Positions 8,177-15,838 of a DNA stretch of 41,384 nucleotides are shown one piece after another. The notes beneath the pieces are model-generated. The model made no database searches and was not told the DNA's origin. It saw only the letters and a program-made list of their open reading frames with translations. This stretch comes from Desulfobacteraceae bacterium (GTDB lineage Bacteria > Desulfobacterota > DSM-4660 > Desulfatiglandales > Desulfatiglandaceae): contig JAUWMR010000034.1 in NCBI GenBank assembly GCA_030613055.1, positions 1 through 41,384 on the forward strand. The letters are read 5' to 3'. Positions within the stretch are counted from its first letter, which is position 1; every line of letters starts with the position of its first letter. A program made the translations under genes and the position numbers.

Positions 8177-9907
8177 ATGACATTACGGCTCCCCAAGCAC
8201 ATTTTTTGGCCCATTTGCACCTTCCTTCTGCTTATGTTTTGCTTTAGGCTTTCATCGGCCCAGGAGGAAGAAAAAAACTATTCCATATCACTCGTTAAGA
8301 CAGCGGAGGTGGAAAAAGACATACACGAAGTTGATGATAGAAAGGTCCTGACGCAAACCCTCACGGTTCAGAAAGGGGATTGGGTCTGGAAGATCTTGAG
8401 AGAAAAAGGGTTGTTAAAAAGACGCAATCTGTCTCAATTACTTTCAGTTTTAAAAAAGCTCAATAAGTCCTTTGATAACCTCGATTTAATCCATCCTGGA
8501 GAAACAATCATCATCCCCATTAAAATTGCCCCTGTTCCTGGCGCATTTGTCCGGAGAGGCACAGCACCAAAAAAAATAATTCCGATTGCTGATCTAAAGG
8601 ATCTGGATTTTGAAAAATACACTGTCCAGCCGGATGACACGCTAATCAGGGTACTCAAGGACCGGTACGGTCTTCCTCCGGATGCTTCATCCCACAAATA
8701 TCTTGAGATTGTTAAGCAACTAAATCCCTCCCTCAAGAACATAGATACCATATATCCGGGCCAGGTAATCAGGCTTCCCGTCTATTCTCCTCAAATCGTT
8801 AGGATGCGTATAAAACGCCCTGTTTCAAAGAAACCGGCAATCATAGACAAGAGGGCAAGCCCATTGGCTTATGATCTGGCATCATTGTTTTCTGAAATAG
8901 GAGAGAAATGGGTACAGGCAGGAAAACATTATATCCCCTTAAAATCAGGAGGCCAGATAGCCCTTGACGCCCTAACGTTTCCCATTCTCAACCTCCGGAA
9001 TGGCCAAAGCGTAGTTATCGACCTTAACAATAAATTGCCAGCCAAAATGGCCAGGCTTATTGGATCCAGCTGGGATAATTTCCGGGTTGTGCGCCTCAAA
9101 AAGGAGGATGACCTTGCAAGTGCAATGGAAAAAACACTTAGGGAGTGCAGCTATCCCAAGGTATTCAAGAAAGGTGAGCCCCTTAACCTGAAAGGGGATA
9201 TTTCTCTAAGGATAACCGGAGACTGGATAGTTGCCCTTCCCGGTACAGGATCAAATGACCTGCCAAACACTGTTGTCATTAACATGATGACCAAAGACGC
9301 ACAGTATACGCCGGAAAAAATCAAGGATTATTTATGGAAATTGGGTATTAAGGTTGTTGACTATCCCACATGTTATCATGAGAGCTCATCAGAGACAAAA
9401 AAAATTAAACTATTATATGGAGGAAATACACCTTCGTCATTGGTAAAAAAGGTATTGAACCTCGTTGACCGGCCATTTTCTTTTCAGGTAGATATTCCCC
9501 TTCATGAACAGCAAAAATCGGGCTTCAAATTGACTACCAGGGCGGATTTTCTGTTAGAGACTAAAGCAAGAAACGCCATAATTGACCTTACTGGTCTGGC
9601 CCCTGAAATGGCTTCTATTTTAAGAGAGCGCAAATTCCTGATACTGTCTCTTGCTGCCGAAAAGGATCCGTTGGTCATAATCGGGAAGGTGCTTGAGTTT
9701 CTTGATATTGATTTCGATTACGGTCCCCGCTCCGTCATGGTCACAAACAGGCATATTACAAAGAACATAAAACTGATCATGTCCGGTATCACCTTTTCAG
9801 ATATCAGCGGTGCCTCTATCCTTGCCACATCGGTCCGCGTGCCGGATGAAATCGGGGCTTTTCTTTCAGAAAAAGGCTATAGAATTTTAAGATTGACCCC
9901 GCCATGA
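8177..9907 (+). CDS. Exported LysM-domain protein
   Basis: A 576-residue protein with an N-terminal signal peptide (hydrophobic core about residues 9-24, probable cleavage after LSSA near 28). Two LysM-type modules follow, near residues 60-114 (TLTVQKGDWVWKIL to IHPGETIIIP) and 147-201 (YTVQPDDTLIRVL to IYPGQVIRLP). LysM modules bind peptidoglycan N-acetylglucosamine, so the protein probably sits in the periplasm on the wall. The remaining 370 residues contain no hydrolase motif I recognise. The SP-LysM-LysM layout suggests an anchor or scaffold. It begins a plus-strand run (lhgO, nitroreductase, patatin), but spacing does not prove an operon. The ATG at 8177 lacks a strong ribosome site; AAATAAATTTTAAG precedes it. 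Confidence 0.8.
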   Translation: MTLRLPKHIFWPICTFLLLMFCFRLSSAQEEEKNYSISLVKTAEVEKDIHEVDDRKVLTQTLTVQKGDWVWKILREKGLLKRRNLSQLLSVLKKLNKSFDNLDLIHPGETIIIPIKIAPVPGAFVRRGTAPKKIIPIADLKDLDFEKYTVQPDDTLIRVLKDRYGLPPDASSHKYLEIVKQLNPSLKNIDTIYPGQVIRLPVYSPQIVRMRIKRPVSKKPAIIDKRASPLAYDLASLFSEIGEKWVQAGKHYIPLKSGGQIALDALTFPILNLRNGQSVVIDLNNKLPAKMARLIGSSWDNFRVVRLKKEDDLASAMEKTLRECSYPKVFKKGEPLNLKGDISLRITGDWIVALPGTGSNDLPNTVVINMMTKDAQYTPEKIKDYLWKLGIKVVDYPTCYHESSSETKKIKLLYGGNTPSSLVKKVLNLVDRPFSFQVDIPLHEQQKSGFKLTTRADFLLETKARNAIIDLTGLAPEMASILRERKFLILSLAAEKDPLVIIGKVLEFLDIDFDYGPRSVMVTNRHITKNIKLIMSGITFSDISGASILATSVRVPDEIGAFLSEKGYRILRLTPP

Positions 9908-9956
9908 AATCATATCCCCAAAACACCCCTTTAATCCATCTGCATACGGAGTTTTT

Positions 9957-11132
9957 ATGTCAAATGAGATTTCCATAGCCATTGTGGGTGGCGGTGTAGT
10001 CGGTTGCGCGGTAGCCTGGGAACTTTCCAGGCATTACGATGGTATTTTTGTCTTTGAAAAAAACCCGGGCATTACCCAGGGGGAAAACCAATCGAGCCGT
10101 AACTCTGGTGTTATCCATTCAGGGATCTACTATGATCAAAAAACACGACCCCTTAAGGCAGAACTCTGCGTGAAAGGGAACCGGTTTCTTTATGATTTTT
10201 GTGACCGCCATGAGGTTCCGGCCCTTAAAACCGGGAAGCTCATGGTTGCTACAAACGGATATGAAGACAACGTCCTGGATATTTACCTTGAGCGGGCAAG
10301 GCAAAACCGCGTGCCTGGCGTTAAAAAGATTTCAGGCGCAAAGGTCAAAAAACTGGAACCCAATGTAAAGGCCATATCGGCCCTTTTTGTCCCTACTGCC
10401 GGCATTGTCGAGCCCACCACGCTAACATACAGGCTTTACACATTAGCATCCGGGGAAGGTGTCCAGTTTATGACCGCAACTGAAGTAACCGGAATTGAAC
10501 CGGAGGACGATCTACTAAGGCTTACCATACGTTACCGTGATGGTCATGAAGACCAGGTCAGAACCGGGGTTGTGATCAATTCAGGGGGTGTCGACGCGGA
10601 CCTGTTAGCCAGACTTTTTAATCCGGATTCCCCGTTTGAACTGGATCCGGTTAGAGGCGAAAGCTACAAGTTTTATGGACATAAACGGCCTGAGCTGGAG
10701 GTCCGTGGGATGAATATCTATCCTACACCACAATCAGTAGTAACTCCCTACGGGCAGCATTTCACCGTGGGTGTTCATCTAACTCCCGCTTTTGAAGATA
10801 TTTCGTTTCCACCTTCCCTTGGAACAACCGTAACCATTGGCCCGAAGTTGATTCCTGTAGAGGACAGGCAGGCGCGGGCAGGCAAACCGGTTGAGGCTAA
10901 TGTCTTTTCTGAGAAAATTCGTTCCTTTTTTCCGGACATAAAAGATGAAGATCTTATCTGGCACCAGGCAGGACTCCAGGCAAGGCTCAAAGATAATCCT
11001 GACTTCATAATAGAGGCCGATGCGGATAATCCTCATTTTATCAATCTACTTGGAATAGACAGCCCGGGGTTGACCGCTTGCCTTTCCATTGCCAGGCGAG
11101 TAAAAGAAATAATAGTTACGAGTAACGAGTGA
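9957..11132 (+). CDS. lhgO: L-2-hydroxyglutarate oxidase-like FAD enzyme
   Basis: A 391-residue FAD-dependent oxidoreductase of the DAO family. The Rossmann dinucleotide-binding motif is VGGGVVGCAVAWEL (about residues 10-23). SRNSGVIHSGIYYD (47-60) is the hallmark of L-2-hydroxyglutarate dehydrogenase/oxidase (LhgO), and HQAGLQARLKDNPDFIIE near residue 340 matches the family C-terminus. It would oxidise L-2-hydroxyglutarate to 2-oxoglutarate, passing electrons to oxygen or a quinone; in an anaerobe the acceptor is probably a quinone or flavoprotein (inference). Start: GGAG lies about 6 bases before ATG 9957. Oddly, the last codons (VTSNE, stop) are formed by GAGTAAC/GAGTGAC heptamers of a repeat cluster that begins at 11120. 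Confidence 0.87.
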   Translation: MSNEISIAIVGGGVVGCAVAWELSRHYDGIFVFEKNPGITQGENQSSRNSGVIHSGIYYDQKTRPLKAELCVKGNRFLYDFCDRHEVPALKTGKLMVATNGYEDNVLDIYLERARQNRVPGVKKISGAKVKKLEPNVKAISALFVPTAGIVEPTTLTYRLYTLASGEGVQFMTATEVTGIEPEDDLLRLTIRYRDGHEDQVRTGVVINSGGVDADLLARLFNPDSPFELDPVRGESYKFYGHKRPELEVRGMNIYPTPQSVVTPYGQHFTVGVHLTPAFEDISFPPSLGTTVTIGPKLIPVEDRQARAGKPVEANVFSEKIRSFFPDIKDEDLIWHQAGLQARLKDNPDFIIEADADNPHFINLLGIDSPGLTACLSIARRVKEIIVTSNE

Positions 11133-11146
11133 CGAGTGACAGGTAA
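11120..11146. repeat. Short heptamer repeat (GAGTRAC) at the lhgO 3' end
   Basis: Three heptamers (GAGTAAC, GAGTGAC, GAGTGAC) followed by AGGTAA, read on the plus strand. They are the reverse complement of the units at 11325-11401, so the two clusters form a large inverted repeat around 11147-11318. The lhgO stop codon lies inside this array. Confidence 0.75.
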
Positions 11147-11324
11147 TTGTTATTTCATTTAGGAGTTCAAAATGATTTTTGGAGATCAATGATCGTACTT
11201 GAAATTTTGTCGGGTCCTTGAAGCAAGGGATCTACATTTTCAATATCATCGAATCCCGGATTTCGGCCGATTAACATCTTTGATGCAGTTTTTCTATTTC
11301 GTTATCTTTGATCTCCCAATACCT

Positions 11325-11401
11325 GTCACTCGTAACTTGTCACTCGTTACTCGTCTCTCGTCACTCGTCTCTCGTCACTTGTCACTCATCACTCGTCACT
11401 T
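11325..11401. repeat. Tandem heptamer array, 11 units of GTCACTC type
   Basis: Eleven perfect-length 7-base units run without gaps: GTCACTC, GTAACTT, GTCACTC, GTTACTC, GTCTCTC, GTCACTC, GTCTCTC, GTCACTT, GTCACTC, ATCACTC, GTCACTT. It ends 18 bases before the nitroreductase start, so any length change alters the spacing upstream of its ribosome site (AAGGAG, 11407-11412). The space 11147-11318 between this array and its inverted partner holds no gene I can support. Confidence 0.9.
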
Positions 11402-11419
11402 ATAAAAAGGAGTTGAACC

Positions 11420-12070
11420 ATGGACATAATAGAAGCAATTAAAGAAAGGAGAAGTTCCAGGGCCTTTCTCGACAAACCGGTTGAGAGAGGAACGCTGGAA
11501 AACCTCCTTGCATTAGCCACACAGGCACCATCTGCGATAAACCTTCAACCCTGGGAATTGACAGTAGTATCAGGTGAAGAAAAAAAACGGTTAAGCAGGC
11601 TCCTGGTAAAGAGGATGAAGGAGATGAATATATCGTGCGGGCCCGGTGCCAATAAGCCACTGCCGGAGTATTTTATTGAAAGGCAAAGGGGACTTCTCAA
11701 TGTAATGCTTCCAGGCCTCCCGGAGCAGACCAACTTTCAGGACTTTATCAATGAGGGAAGCTGTAATTTTTATGGTGCCCCCACCGCAATCATCATTACC
11801 ATTGATGACGTTTTTTCAAGTGCCCGGTTGACCGACATAGGAGTTCTTGTGGGATATCTTGTGTTAGCAGCCCTTGGCCTTGGCCTTGCGACCTGCCCGA
11901 TCGGCCTGATCACGGCGTTTGACGACGACATAAAAGAAGAATTGAATATTCCTGAAGAAAAACACGTTGTAATCGGTATTGCGGTAGGTTATGCGGACCC
12001 CCAATCCCCTATCAATCTACCCAGATCGGAAAGGGCGTCTTTAAGTGAAGTGGTGAAATGGAGGGATTGA
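11420..12070 (+). CDS. Nitroreductase family protein
   Basis: A 216-residue FMN-dependent nitroreductase-like oxidoreductase. The N-terminus MDIIEAIKERRSSRAFLDK has the R-R-S-x-R FMN-phosphate contact. APSAINLQPWELTVV (about residues 36-50) is the Q-P-W flavin-binding turn, and LGLATCPIGLI (about 152-162) lies in the family C-terminal core. The family reduces nitro groups, quinones or flavins with NAD(P)H, but many members have other substrates, so the true one is unknown. The start follows an AAGGAG site. It overlaps the patatin frame by 13 bases, which suggests translational coupling. Upstream lies the heptamer array. Confidence 0.87.
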   Translation: MDIIEAIKERRSSRAFLDKPVERGTLENLLALATQAPSAINLQPWELTVVSGEEKKRLSRLLVKRMKEMNISCGPGANKPLPEYFIERQRGLLNVMLPGLPEQTNFQDFINEGSCNFYGAPTAIIITIDDVFSSARLTDIGVLVGYLVLAALGLGLATCPIGLITAFDDDIKEELNIPEEKHVVIGIAVGYADPQSPINLPRSERASLSEVVKWRD

Positions 12071-12987
12071 GAATAGCCAAAGCAGGTATGACTAACTCCA
12101 TTTCAACAATAAATAACAGACAACAAACAACGGACGGCGAAGCAAAGCCATCCAGGCTCGGTGTCGTCTTTTCATCAGGGTTTTTTGGCTTCTTTGCCCA
12201 TGCCGGATTCCTGTCAGCACTAAGAGAACTTCAAATCAAACCCTGCGGGTATGCTGGTTCCAGTTCAGGGGCCATTGTCGCGGCCATGGCCGCGTCAGAC
12301 ATGGACGATGATGCCATAAGACAAATGCTTCTCAGAGTAAAAAAGGCCGACTTCTGGGATCCTGATCCATGGTATTTCATATTCAAAGAAGCCCTGAAAT
12401 TCTTTAAAGGTTATACAGGTTACTTGACGGGCGACGGTTTTGCCAGGCTCCTGGCTGGCATTCCAGCAAGACGAATCGAAGACTGCCCTACCCCCCTGGC
12501 TATTGCGGCCACCGATCTCACACATAAAAAGGAGGCCATCTTCACACAGGGAGATTTGACAGAGGCGATCCAGGCATCAGGCGCCGTCCCCATGTTGTTC
12601 AAACCTGTGGAAATCAACGGGGCCTTTTATGTGGATGGTGGCGTAACAAACAAGGCCCCTTTGAAGGCCCTTGCCGATCTTGTGGCCGTGGACAAAATGA
12701 TTGTCCATTTCATAGCATCCGATAATGTGACAGAAGATGAGTGCGGATTTTTAAAGAAAAGGATGACGCCCTGGCACATCCAGTACCTGGCTGTCAATAT
12801 CGCGAGAAACGAGGCTTATAAAAGACAATTAAAGATGGTCAGGATGCAAGGAATTGAAGTTATTGAGGTGAGAACTAACGCCCCTGCCCTCGGTCCCAAT
12901 AGCCTGGATATGGGCCTTTCAGCCTACAAAAGCGCAAAGGCATCGACCTTGAAAATACTGAAGAATCCTAATAGCTTAGCCCTTTGA
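12058..12987 (+). CDS. Patatin-like phospholipase family protein
   Basis: A 309-residue patatin-fold acyl hydrolase. The nucleophile elbow is GSSSG (67-71, Ser69) and the dyad aspartate is in YVDGGV (Asp193). The oxyanion-hole loop reads SSGFFGFFAHAG (39-50) where most patatins have GGGARG, so the usual arginine is a phenylalanine. It should hydrolyse lipid acyl esters, with no signal peptide seen. The ATG at 12058 lies inside the nitroreductase gene; ATG 12088 (MTNSIS) is an alternative that removes ten weakly supported residues, and conserved sequence starts only near residue 33. The last eight codons and stop (KNPNSLAL) are formed by a dispersed repeat, family B (12967-13017), so the native C-terminus may have been replaced. 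Confidence 0.85.
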   Translation: MEGLRIAKAGMTNSISTINNRQQTTDGEAKPSRLGVVFSSGFFGFFAHAGFLSALRELQIKPCGYAGSSSGAIVAAMAASDMDDDAIRQMLLRVKKADFWDPDPWYFIFKEALKFFKGYTGYLTGDGFARLLAGIPARRIEDCPTPLAIAATDLTHKKEAIFTQGDLTEAIQASGAVPMLFKPVEINGAFYVDGGVTNKAPLKALADLVAVDKMIVHFIASDNVTEDECGFLKKRMTPWHIQYLAVNIARNEAYKRQLKMVRMQGIEVIEVRTNAPALGPNSLDMGLSAYKSAKASTLKILKNPNSLAL

Positions 12988-13017
12988 AAACAGTACCGGG
13001 CCATGGGGATCTCTCAC
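12967..13017 (+). repeat. Family B repeat end, solo copy 1
   Basis: Contains AATCCTAATAGCTTAGCC, CTTTGAAAACAG, GGGCCATGGGGATCTCT in order. The same series occurs at 15655-15712 and twice, inverted, at the ends of the element at 21732-22012. It straddles the patatin stop codon. Confidence 0.7.
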
Positions 13018-13044
13018 TGACCCCTGTTGTACATGAGCCATTGC

Positions 13045-13728
13045 CTAAATCTTTTTCTTGGATTCCTCGTAAATCTTTTCCGCCAGTGAATAGTAGGGGC
13101 TTTCTGGAGATAAGGCGTCCTTCAAAGCTTCGGCGTAACTCTCAATTTTCTCTAAGGCATCTGACTGTACCTGGATGATTGTTTCATAGCCCTTTTGCAT
13201 ACCGAACACTTGATCAATCCTTGATCCCAGTGTCCTCAACATTTGCTGAAGCTGTTCTTCGGGAATATCAGTTCTATTCTCCAGCAAATTTAGCAGTTCG
13301 TTATGGAGGGTTTTATAAATCCGCAGGGAAGTTTCTGAATCAATAAAATTTCTGTACTCCAATATTCTATCAATTTTTTCTTTTAGCTCATTGAGTGGAA
13401 CAGGCTTCATAATGTAATCAAAAGCGCCAACCTTCATCGCTTCTACAGCGGTTTCTATTGTGGCATACCCCGTCATCATTATTACCTCTGCCGATGGCAT
13501 ATGCTTTTTTGCATACCTCAAAAGGGTCATTCCTCCCTCCGTGTTATCCTCAGCATCGGGCATGTTTTTGTCCGTCACAATAATATCATATTCATTCTTT
13601 TGCATTAACTCCAACGCTCTATTCACACTTTCCGCTACGTCAACCCGGTAACCATGGAACTCCATGAACCTGGCAACTACATCAAGGACTTGCTCTTCAT
13701 CATCAGCAACCAGTATTTTTATTTCCAT
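13045..13728 (-). CDS. Response regulator with C-terminal helical region
   Basis: A 227-residue protein whose first 120 residues form a CheY-like receiver: acidic pocket Asp9/Asp10, phosphoacceptor Asp53 (VTDKNMPD), Thr86 (MMTGYAT) and Lys108 (IMKPV). The C-terminal part (about 125-227) is charged and predicted helical with no DNA-binding or enzymatic motif I recognise, so output is probably by protein interaction. No histidine kinase gene is adjacent, so it is an orphan. AAGGAAAG stands just upstream of the ATG at 13728. It converges with the patatin gene across 57 bases. Confidence 0.88.
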   Translation of the reverse strand: MEIKILVADDEEQVLDVVARFMEFHGYRVDVAESVNRALELMQKNEYDIIVTDKNMPDAEDNTEGGMTLLRYAKKHMPSAEVIMMTGYATIETAVEAMKVGAFDYIMKPVPLNELKEKIDRILEYRNFIDSETSLRIYKTLHNELLNLLENRTDIPEEQLQQMLRTLGSRIDQVFGMQKGYETIIQVQSDALEKIESYAEALKDALSPESPYYSLAEKIYEESKKKI

Positions 13729-13839
13729 TTGCTTTCCTTCTCCCGAACAGGGTTTACACGGATTCTATTCCTTTTTTTTGTAACGCCCTAATTGAGTGAA
13801 AATTAATGCGTTTGGCTAATTTGGTTAGGTGAATTTTTT

Positions 13840-14262
13840 TTACTATTCAGGTATCTCTTTTTTTGACAGGATAACCCCGCGTTCCGCGGGGCAGGCAAGG
13901 ATAAACAGGAATCTGTTTTTATTAAGTCACAAACAAGCCCTTATTGTAATAATCCTGTAAATCAAATAAAAAATCCTGGTAATATACCTTTGAGATAAAC
14001 TCCAAATAAGGAATTTAATATAATCTCTTTGCGCCTTTCTTAAATATGAAATGAATATTTAAAATAACTTCCGAGCAATGGGGAGAGCGGGTTAAACCAG
14101 ATAATAATAGAAGGGTTTAGCCCAAGCAATTACACATAAAGCAAGGAACAGTCTATCAGGATATCTTAAGGATTTACAGGAATTCAAAAAAATCAAGTTA
14201 ATATTTGCCTGCCCCGCGGAACGCGGGGTTATCCTGTCTAATAAATACCTGTGTAGTTACAA
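13840..14262. mobile_element. Non-autonomous element with ~55 bp terminal inverted repeats
   Basis: A 33-base perfect inverted repeat at 13865-13897 and 14206-14238 (GACAGGATAACCCCGCGTTC... pairing with ...GAACGCGGGGTTATCCTGTC) is extended outward by about 20 imperfectly matched bases (TACTATTCAGGTAT against ATACCTGTGTAGTTA). Each arm also has its own small hairpin, CCCCGCG-TTC-CGCGGGG. The roughly 310 bases between the arms have no credible ORF. It fills nearly all of the gene-free space between the response regulator and radA. A clear target duplication could not be identified. Confidence 0.65.
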
Positions 14263-14288
14263 TTTTTTTTTAATTTATCGATGTCATG

Positions 14289-15647
14289 TCATTTGAACAA
14301 CAGATCATACACATCTTGAATGGATTCAGCACCTAAAAGTTGCATCTTCTTTTGGACAATTGCCCCCTCTTTATTACTGCGGGAAAGGAGACACCTGAAA
14401 AAACCAAGTTTTTTTGCCTCTCCTATTCTCATATCCGGCTGGCTGACACCCCGAATTTCACCTGCCAGTCCCACCTCTCCAAACATAACCAGATCACGAT
14501 CCACAGGTTTGTTCAGAAAACTGGACATCATGGCGGTAACGATGCCCAGGTCGGCGGCCGGTTCATCCACCTTCAGGCCGCCAGCCACATTTACAAATAT
14601 ATCCTGATCTCCTAATTCCATACCTATCTTTTTTCCTAAGACTGCCACCAGAAGGGATATGCGGTTATGATCCACACCGATTGCCGTCCTTCTTGGCATA
14701 CCTAAAGGACTTGGGCCGACTAATGCCTGTATTTCAACTAAAAGGGGCCTTGTCCCTTCAATGCAGGGGATGACCACAGAGCCGGGTACGTCTTGCGGCC
14801 TTTCTTCAAGAAAGATGCGCGAGGGATTGCCCACTTCTTCAAGGCCCGAGTCTTTCATTTCAAAGACCCCTATTTCATTTGTAGACCCAAAACGATTCTT
14901 TACCGATCTCAGTATCCTGAACACATGTCCCCTGTCCCCCTCAAAGTAAAGAACCGTATCCACTAAGTGCTCCAGGACCTTTGGCCCGGCAATGGCGCCC
15001 TCTTTGGTCACGTGCCCGATCAGAAAAACCGGAATACCTGACTGCTTGGCTAAGGTCATCAGGCGAGCCGCGACCTCCCTCACCTGGCTTACGCTTCCGG
15101 GCGCTGAATCAATCGCATCAGTGTAAACGGTCTGTATGGAATCTACGGCCAAAAGGTCCGGTTTTAACGGTTCTGATTTTTCAAAAAAGTCCTCAATACA
15201 TGTTCCTGTTATAATGTAAAGGTTGTCCGAATGAACAGAGAGCCTTTCGGCCCTGAGCTTTATCTGCTGGGGCGATTCCTCCCCGGATAGGTAGAGCACT
15301 CGACTCCCCTGACCGGCCAACCTGTCTAATACCTGGAGTATAAGGGTAGATTTTCCGATACCGGGCTCGCCACCGATCAGGACCATGGACCCGGGGACAA
15401 CCCCGCCCCCCAATGTCCGGTCAAACTCAGCTAATCCGGTTTTCAAACGCATCTCCTGGGCAAGAGAGATATTATCTATGCTCGTGGCCTGGCTCATGCC
15501 AGAGGAGACTTTTCCTTTTGTTTGAGGTCTAGGCGCTTCCTCCACCATACTGTCCCACTCGCCGCAGTCAGGGCAACGCCCCATCCATTTCGGCGACTGG
15601 CTCCCGCAACTCTGGCACACATAAACTAATTTTTTTTGTCCGGCCAT
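14289..15647 (-). CDS. radA: DNA repair protein RadA
   Basis: A 452-residue RecA-like ATPase that promotes branch migration of recombination intermediates. The zinc finger has Cys pairs CQSC and CPDC near the N-terminus. Walker A is GGEPGIGKST, the RadA-specific motif is KNRFG (about residue 250), and a Lon-protease-like C-terminal domain includes FVNVAGGLKVDEPAADLGI. The start is placed at ATG 15647, with AGGA 9 bases upstream; the alternative GTG at 15653 adds two residues. Family B repeat copy 2 begins 8 bases upstream, and its TAGGAT end provides the ribosome site. Confidence 0.96.
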   Translation of the reverse strand: MAGQKKLVYVCQSCGSQSPKWMGRCPDCGEWDSMVEEAPRPQTKGKVSSGMSQATSIDNISLAQEMRLKTGLAEFDRTLGGGVVPGSMVLIGGEPGIGKSTLILQVLDRLAGQGSRVLYLSGEESPQQIKLRAERLSVHSDNLYIITGTCIEDFFEKSEPLKPDLLAVDSIQTVYTDAIDSAPGSVSQVREVAARLMTLAKQSGIPVFLIGHVTKEGAIAGPKVLEHLVDTVLYFEGDRGHVFRILRSVKNRFGSTNEIGVFEMKDSGLEEVGNPSRIFLEERPQDVPGSVVIPCIEGTRPLLVEIQALVGPSPLGMPRRTAIGVDHNRISLLVAVLGKKIGMELGDQDIFVNVAGGLKVDEPAADLGIVTAMMSSFLNKPVDRDLVMFGEVGLAGEIRGVSQPDMRIGEAKKLGFFRCLLSRSNKEGAIVQKKMQLLGAESIQDVYDLLFK

Positions 15648-15654
15648 AATCACA

Positions 15655-15712
15655 AATCCTAATAGTTTAGCTCTTTGAAAACAGGACGGGACATGGCGAT
15701 CTCTTTTTTAGA
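15655..15712 (+). repeat. Family B repeat end, solo copy 2
   Basis: Contains AATCCTAATAGTTTAGCTC, TTTGAAAACAGGACGGGAC and ATGGCGATCTCTTTTTTA. It matches 12967-13017 over its whole length and both arms of 21732-22012. It lies immediately upstream of radA on the opposite reading, so its complement forms the radA leader. The rest of the 15713-15838 space shows nothing further that I can name. Confidence 0.75.
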
Positions 15713-15838
15713 AGATCTCTCCATATATACCCCTTCTTTTATACATAACTTTTATGTGTATACATATTACCTGAAAAGAAAGGAAGTCAAATAATATGTA
15801 GGCGTTCACTGGTTTACCACTAAAAGCGGGATTCACGG

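Noticed and set aside
11325-11401. Regular repeat array as a CRISPR
   Set aside because: Units are 7 bases with no spacers; it is a simple tandem repeat and no cas gene is present.
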